From NCBI GenBank assembly GCA_002179805.1, contig NAVB01002910.1:1-16414 (forward strand): 16,414 nucleotides of DNA, written 5' to 3'. Shown here piece by piece: positions 11,345 through 16,414 of the stretch. The stretch is from Acanthamoeba lenticulata (lineage: Eukaryota; Discosea; Longamoebia; Acanthamoebidae). The position numbers and the translations under genes are program-made. Each line of letters starts with the position of its first letter. Position 1 is the stretch's first letter. The notes under the pieces are model-generated. The model was not told where the DNA came from, searched no databases, and saw only the letters and a list, made by a program, of their open reading frames with translations.

Positions 11345-11409
11345 GTCTGTTTGTCGTTATCCTTTTACGGCAGGTCCTTGGTTGCGCTGCGACCAGTTGA
11401 GCTACAGAC
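11345..11409 (-). pseudogene. possible tRNA-like relic
   Basis: On the minus strand a 65-nt segment begins GTCTGTAGCTCAACTGG and ends ACAGAC, so a six-base acceptor-like stem and a good A box are present. The D stem has one mismatch, and I cannot fold a normal anticodon or T arm or find a B box. It may be a decayed tRNA or chance similarity. It lies just before the start codon of the PH/kinase/SH2 gene. Confidence 0.25.
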
Positions 11410-11418
11410 AGGCTAACG

Positions 11419-14400
11419 ATGCTTGCGATGAGATCTTCGACTCCTACTCTCGAGGAAGTGGAGAAGAAGAAAAAGAAGGTTGACTTTGATATCCTTTATG
11501 ACTTTCGGGCAGGAGGGCGAGATGGAGCCCTTATCAAGCAAGGCTTTCTACGAAAGCAAGGAAACACCCACAAAGGCTGGAAGCGTCGCTGGTTTTATCT
11601 CGAGAACAGCGGTATCAGCTATTTCAAAAACAAAAAGGTGCCAGCTTAGCGTTCACGATGCGGTGTTCACATCTTCAACTTAGAAGCTTTTCCAGGATTC
11701 CTTGCCTATTGCGGTCATCGAGCTGCCAAACGTACGCGAAGTGACCGCACACGCCATTGACAAACGCTCCAAGTTCAATATTCAGCTTCACACAGCCACA
11801 AGGACCTACCAAATGCAAGCGGACTCCCAAGAAGAGCAAGAGTCCTGGTAAGTGCACATTGACCCTCTTCTCTTCGACGTCGACCACAAAAGTGACGCTT
11901 TTGCTGCGTTTTCAAGGCTATTTTCAATTAAGAGGAACCACGAGCTATGCCACGCTGGCCAACTTGACAAGTTTGTGCAAAAGGCATGGCACGGCTCGTT
12001 CCAGCGAGGCGCGCGTGGGGGCTCTTACTTGGTGGAGCTCTACGGAAAGCATTTGAGTTATTCTAGGTACCACAGCCAGCGATAACCAGTACCCCCCCCC
12101 CAATTTAACCGTTCTTCTCTTCTGGCAGATCACTTGCGCGCGACAACGGCGTTGCCACCGAAGTGTACGCTGCGCTCTGTCTTGTGGTTGGCCGTTTTAA
12201 AATCCTGACATCAACCGCTTCAGGCATTCGTGGCACATCGGCCACTGCAAGTACTTCTGTGACTCTGGCAACCAGCGGATGACCGTCGTGGATGATCATT
12301 CTGGCACTGAGATTCACCTTGACCTCTACGCTCTGGGGCCAGGCTTCAGCGCGTTCCTCTCCCAGTTGCACGACTCACTAGAGCATAACAAGCGTATCGA
12401 GCCCAGGGGGCTGGCTGATGTGTACGAAGAGTTCCTGGCGAACCAGGGCCTGAGCGACACCACAACGAAATCCCTGTGCGATAACTGGCCTGTTCGCTAC
12501 AAGCGTGGCCTGCTTTCTCTCTCCATCGGCGACACTGAAGCCCGCCCACAGTGGGTGCAAGTAGGCGGCCTTGTTCTCTCCTACTATGACAAACCTGAGG
12601 TGCGGCCTCGCCCTCTTCGTGGTTAATGGCCATTGTCATGGGTCTCACCTTCATTGCAGGCGCAAAAGCCCTCCGGTACGGTCGAGCTGGCCCTCTGCGA
12701 GGTCAAACTGGAGCGTAGCGAAGACGACAGAGTGCCTGACAAGATTGTTTTAAAGAAGAAGCAAGCCGGTTCAACCACTTTGATTACTCTCTCGGGCTAC
12801 AGCATCTCTTCGCTCAAAGCGCCCAGTGATCTCAACCGGTTCGTGTTGGGCTGAAATGCGCGGCAAACTGAGCGCTTACCTGGTCTGCACGCGCAGATTG
12901 GAGTGGGCTGTGACCTTGTTTGGCAACGTCAAGCGCTTAGCCAAGCAGCCAAGCCTTGCCGTTGACCCCAACTTCATCCGGTTGAAGCGCGGCTACGTTA
13001 AGCACCACTGTACCAAGGTGTGGTGCGAGCTTGACGAGTACACACTGCGTCTGTACAACACGACCAAGGTGCTTTGTTTTGTTTTGTTTTCGTTTTTTTC
13101 CCTTTCGTTCTCCGCTAACACAGTTCCCTTGCACCTCAGGCACTGAGCTGGTCGACCGCTGTTCTGCTGTTTACTATCACCGACCTCAAGGCCGCGACCA
13201 ACGACCTCTCCTTCAAGACGCTGGGCGGGGAGGAGTTTATTCTCACGTTTGAGTCTTCTGCCAACGAATGGAAGACGGCCCTTGAGAACAACATTTCCGT
13301 CCTCCGGATGGTCTTGGCAGGCAAGACCCCATCGGCTGCTTCTTCCGCCGCCGGCTCCCTCAGCACGAGTGCGCTCGCCATTCGCAAGTCACAGGAGACC
13401 CGCGTCGCGTCAGGGGCCGCGGAGATCAAGCCGGAAGAGATCACGCTGGGGCAAAAGCTGGGCGACGGCTGCTTCGGCGCGGTTTATCGCGGCGTGTGCC
13501 GTGCAAACGACGTCGCCGTCAAGATCCCCCTGGTCATGGAGCTCGACGAAGTTCAGCTCTCACTTCTCCGCACGGAAGTCGAGATCATGTGTGCCAATCC
13601 CCACCCCAACATCGTGCTCTTCATGGGCGCCTGCACCATTCCTGGCCAGTTCAAGATCGTCACCGAACTGATGGACGGGTACCGCGCATCCCACTCCTCA
13701 ACGTGTGGGTAATGCTTACGTGGGGCGGAAATGGTGGACAACAAACAGGGACCTGGACACGCTGATCAAGAGGCGAGGCCTCCAATTCTCCCTCTTTGAC
13801 AAGATGCGGATGGCCAAGGACGCGGCTCTCGGCGTCAACTGGCTGCATTGCTCCAACCCGCCCATCATTCACCGTGACTTGAAGGCGGCCAACCTTTTGG
13901 TACCGCCTCCTCATCAGCGACAGCTATTGCTTGGGTCGGCCCACGTACTCATGGGCACTCTCGGGCGAAAAACAGTACAAGACTGGCACCCAATACAGGG
14001 TGAAGGTGTGCGACTTTGGCCTGAGCGCCATCAAGCCCAAGCCCACCATGAAAGACCAGGGCGGCGCCAAGGGCACTCCGCTCTACATGGCGCCTGAGGT
14101 CATGATGCAGGAAGAATTCGACGAAAAGGCCGACGTCTACAGGTATGTGGAGAGTCGTTGACTTGGACAAGGCCCCTTCCCTTTGGTGGCCACTTCCTCA
14201 CCTCTGTGTTTGTGTCGTTCTGTTGTACATAACAGCTTTGGCATCGTTCTCTGGGAGATATTGACGGGCAGGGTGCGTTTTTAATCACCTTCTACATCAC
14301 CTCCCACCTGTCGATCGCCTTAGCTGAGCGACCATGCCTCTCTGGTCACGCAGGACCCGTTCCCGCACCACTCGGATTACGGCGAGTTCGTGAGGGCGGT

Positions 14401-15673
14401 TGTGGAGGATGAAGAGAGACCGCCCATCCCGGCCGACTGCCCCACGCACCTGAAAGCTCTGATCGAGAGCTGCTGGGACGCCTACCCGGAGAACCGACCG
14501 GACTTTGAGGAGGTCAACGCGGCCCTGGATGAGATTATCATCGAAGTCGCGATATCCGAGCTCTCGGCCTGTCGCTTCTGGCTCCGCTACTTTATCAAAG
14601 AGGTGCCGCCCCATCATTCCCTCATTCCCTCATCATGGCCTTTTGGGAGGGAGCGATATAACACACAAACAAACGGGCCACGCGGTGATTCCGCAGTTTG
14701 TGGTCTCGTGGGTCGACTTTGTGCAAGCCCTGTACGAGTACTTGGACGACTCGCCAATGGCGCCCGTGTTCAACGCCGACGAAGAGCGCTTCCTTAAGGG
14801 CGGAGCCTACAGCAGCAAAAGCAAGTACGATAGCCAGGCGGACGTCAACTACAAGTGCCTTAAGGCTCTTCTTGGTACCCTGATCGGCCTACATATTCAC
14901 CATCGTCATCGCCATTATCGTCGCCCTCACCATCCCCACAAACACCAAACAGCGGAGAAGGCATTTGCTGAGGGCCGGGAGGTCGTGCGCATTGAGACGT
15001 TCAATCGCTTCTCGGAGTGGTTTGGCCCGATCAAGGGCGCCAACTCGTCTGGCGAGGCGGCCATGGCCTTCTTCAACCGCGTGCGGTCAACCCTGGCGCA
15101 ACCGTACCATTACCCCCCAAGCCATACCACAACTTTTCTCCACCCGAATGCCTCATTCTCTCAACTTGTTGTTGACGAAAAAAAAAAAAAAACGACGAAT
15201 CTGCCAGGTGGTTCCATGGAGACCTCAGCGCTTCGGATGCGGAGCAGATCCTCACCAGGAGCGGCCCTGGTTCGTACCTTGTGCGCTTCAGCAGTCAGCT
15301 TGGAGCCTTCACCCTGTCCCGCATGTCGACCACCGGGATCACAAGCTGGCGCCTCAACCAACCGCGCGGATGCGGTCAGGGCTTTGTGCTCGATGACCAG
15401 CAGTACTCCTCACTGCCATTGCTAGTCCAGGCTCTCAGCGGTAGATACCTCTCTCTCTCTCTCTCTTCTCCAACATCTCCCCTCTTGCCTCATGGCTGAC
15501 CCGGCTGGGTGGTGCGCGTAGGACCGCTGCACCTGGAGAACCCCTGCGAGGGGTCGCCGTTCACGCGCATCTTCTCGGACCCTTGCTACCTTCCGCTGGC
15601 GGCCGAGGACACAGCTGGCGCCAACTATGGCGACCTCCAGCAAGTCCGAGATGTCCTTCACAAGACGTCTTGA
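11419..15673 (+). CDS. multi-PH, protein kinase and SH2 domain protein (Shk-like), 16 exons
   Basis: Exons: 11419-11637, 11696-11847, 11917-12066, 12129-12164, 12224-12599, 12660-12838, 12897-13068, 13140-13678, 13749-13899, 13976-14142, 14236-14272, 14354-14602, 14697-14874, 14953-15103, 15208-15440, 15522-15673. All phases close and give 1046 residues. Domains: PH1 (about 38-128) with GFLRKQ...KGWKRRWFYL and the helix Trp in EEQESW; PH-like 2 (about 148-238); PH-like 3 (about 275-395) ending in LEWAVTLFGN; PH-like 4 (about 405-485) with FIRLKRGYV and EWKTALENN; kinase (about 527-800) with Gly loop GDGCFGAV, Lys556 in DVAVKI, HRDLKAAN Asp651, DFG Asp671, GTPLYMAPEV and ESCWDAYPENRPDF; a helical linker; and SH2 (from Trp920) with WFHGDLS and SYLVRFS (phosphotyrosine-binding Arg945). 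All catalytic residues are present. The kinase is closest in style to the TKL/Shk group of Dictyostelium, which combines a kinase with a C-terminal SH2. PH1 has a basic phosphoinositide-type loop, so recruitment to membranes is likely (inference). ATG 11428 is an alternative start. Confidence 0.9.
15449..15466. repeat. (CT)n microsatellite in the last intron of the kinase gene
   Basis: A pure CT run lies early in the intron 15441-15521. Confidence 0.85.
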
Positions 15674-16336
15674 AGTGTCTCGTGGCAATTGCTTGAATCA
15701 CATGTTGCAACAAGATGGAGTGATTTACCAAAGGGAAAGAGAGAGTAGTATTTTTGAGCTCATGAAACCGGCCGTGTCAGCGCCACCCAACAGCGCCACG
15801 GGGCGCACTTGATGATTGGGCCGGATTATCCACCTTATATGGCCCACTCTCGCCATTGGTCCGATCATCTAACGGTCTGCTGCTTTGGCGCCAAACGGAG
15901 GGACGGAATGATGGGCCTAACGTCCTGGCGGAAGAGTGGCGCTTGGGTGGCGGAACGTGGGGGCGCAGTTGCCGCGGCACACTCGCGCTGCCTCGACCAC
16001 CAACCGGCACCCGACACGGTGCCTGAGGAGGGTGCGGCCCTATCAGGTTGGGCCTTCCGGCTGTTTGAGCGGGCTCGCGCCTCCAGGTTCCTTCATTCTG
16101 TATTGCTCCCCTCTTCACGTCTTGGTCCCGTTTGTACTTTGACTCTGTCCACCACTCTCGGTACGGCCACGCCACGCCACGCCACGCTGTCCAGTCCAGC
16201 GCCATCACCCACCCTTCATTTTTGCTAACCGGCTGCGCTTTCCGTCCGGCACGCTCCCTTCCCGGCGCTGGGTGGCTGGTGTGGAACGGAAACAGAACGA
16301 CAGAAAACAAAACCAGTAGTGAAAGAGAAAGAAACC
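15674..16336. promoter_or_regulatory. intergenic region upstream of the last gene
   Basis: It holds the 3' end of the kinase gene, with no canonical AATAAA seen, and probably the promoter and leader of the gene starting at 16337. It contains a CArG box in a dyad, two ATTGG (inverted CCAAT) pentamers at 15815-15819 and 15855-15859, and four GCCAC copies at 16166-16185. The open frames on both strands here have no protein-like features. Confidence 0.5.
15833..15842. promoter_or_regulatory. perfect CArG box (CCTTATATGG)
   Basis: It matches CC(A/T)6GG, the binding site of MADS-box SRF-type factors, which are present in amoebozoans. It is centred within an imperfect inverted repeat (15811-15822 with 15858-15869, 10 of 12 bases matching). 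It lies about 495 bp before the next start codon and 160 bp after the kinase stop. Confidence 0.45.
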
Positions 16337-16414
16337 ATGCGCCGCCATTCTTCTTCCCTCGCCGCCACCTCACTCGCCAGTGCCACCCGCCGCTCTGCTT
16401 CTATTGCCGGAGTT
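16337..16414 (+). CDS. 5' end of a gene with a mitochondrial-presequence-like N terminus (truncated by window end)
   Basis: An ATG in good context (GAAACCATG) opens 26 codons with no stop before the window ends. The peptide begins MRRHSSSLAATSLASATRR and is rich in Arg, Ser and Ala with no acidic residue, as expected of a matrix-targeting presequence. Nothing of the mature protein is visible, so no function can be given. A later in-frame start or chance open frame cannot be excluded. Confidence 0.5.
   Translation, partial: MRRHSSSLAATSLASATRRSASIAGV

Noticed and set aside
15777..16373. 198-codon minus-strand and 139-codon plus-strand frames in the last intergenic region
   Set aside because: Both have random-looking composition and no domain-like pattern, and they overlap each other. 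They are probably chance open frames.

Overview
The window looks like nuclear DNA from a GC-rich, intron-dense amoebozoan, most probably Acanthamoeba or a close relative. The signs are many short spliceosomal introns (58-148 nt), closely packed genes on alternating strands, GC-rich coding sequence, and a kinase with a C-terminal SH2 domain (the Shk type known from Dictyostelium). The species call is inference. All exon boundaries come from reading-frame continuity, GT/GC...AG ends and remembered family alignments. No transcript data were available.

Layout, left to right. (1) 1-816, +: the 3' end of an unidentified membrane protein gene with an acidic tail. (2) 1251-3817, -: a DYRK1-type (minibrain) kinase in about 7 exons. 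It converges on gene 1, and their poly(A) signals are about 60 bp apart with a hairpin between them. (3) 4508-5083, +: an intronless Lys/Glu-rich low-complexity protein. (4) 5481-6419, -: ribosomal protein uS5 (RPS2), with one stop-free 72-nt intron. (5) 6907-8077, +: the catalytic proteasome subunit beta5 (PSMB5) in 5 exons, divergent from RPS2. (6) 8261-11126, -: an ACSF3-type mitochondrial malonyl-CoA synthetase in 13 exons. (7) 11236-11306, -: tRNA-Thr(UGU). (8) 11419-15673, +: a 16-exon gene for a protein of about 1046 residues with four PH or PH-like modules, a protein kinase domain, a helical linker and a C-terminal SH2 domain. (9) 16337 to the window end, +: the first 26 codons of another gene with a mitochondrial-presequence-like N terminus.

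The genes do not form a pathway. They are housekeeping functions (translation, proteolysis, mitochondrial acyl-CoA metabolism, a tRNA) next to two signalling kinases. The most interesting items are the multi-PH/kinase/SH2 protein, which looks like a Tec-like membrane-recruited kinase with its domains in another order, and two independent GC-AG introns whose donors (GCACGT and GCACGC) keep the GTRCG-type donor context that recurs in this window. Also notable are a DYRK1 that lacks the basic nuclear-localisation insert of animal DYRK1A, and a dyad-symmetric element centred on a perfect CArG box upstream of the last gene.
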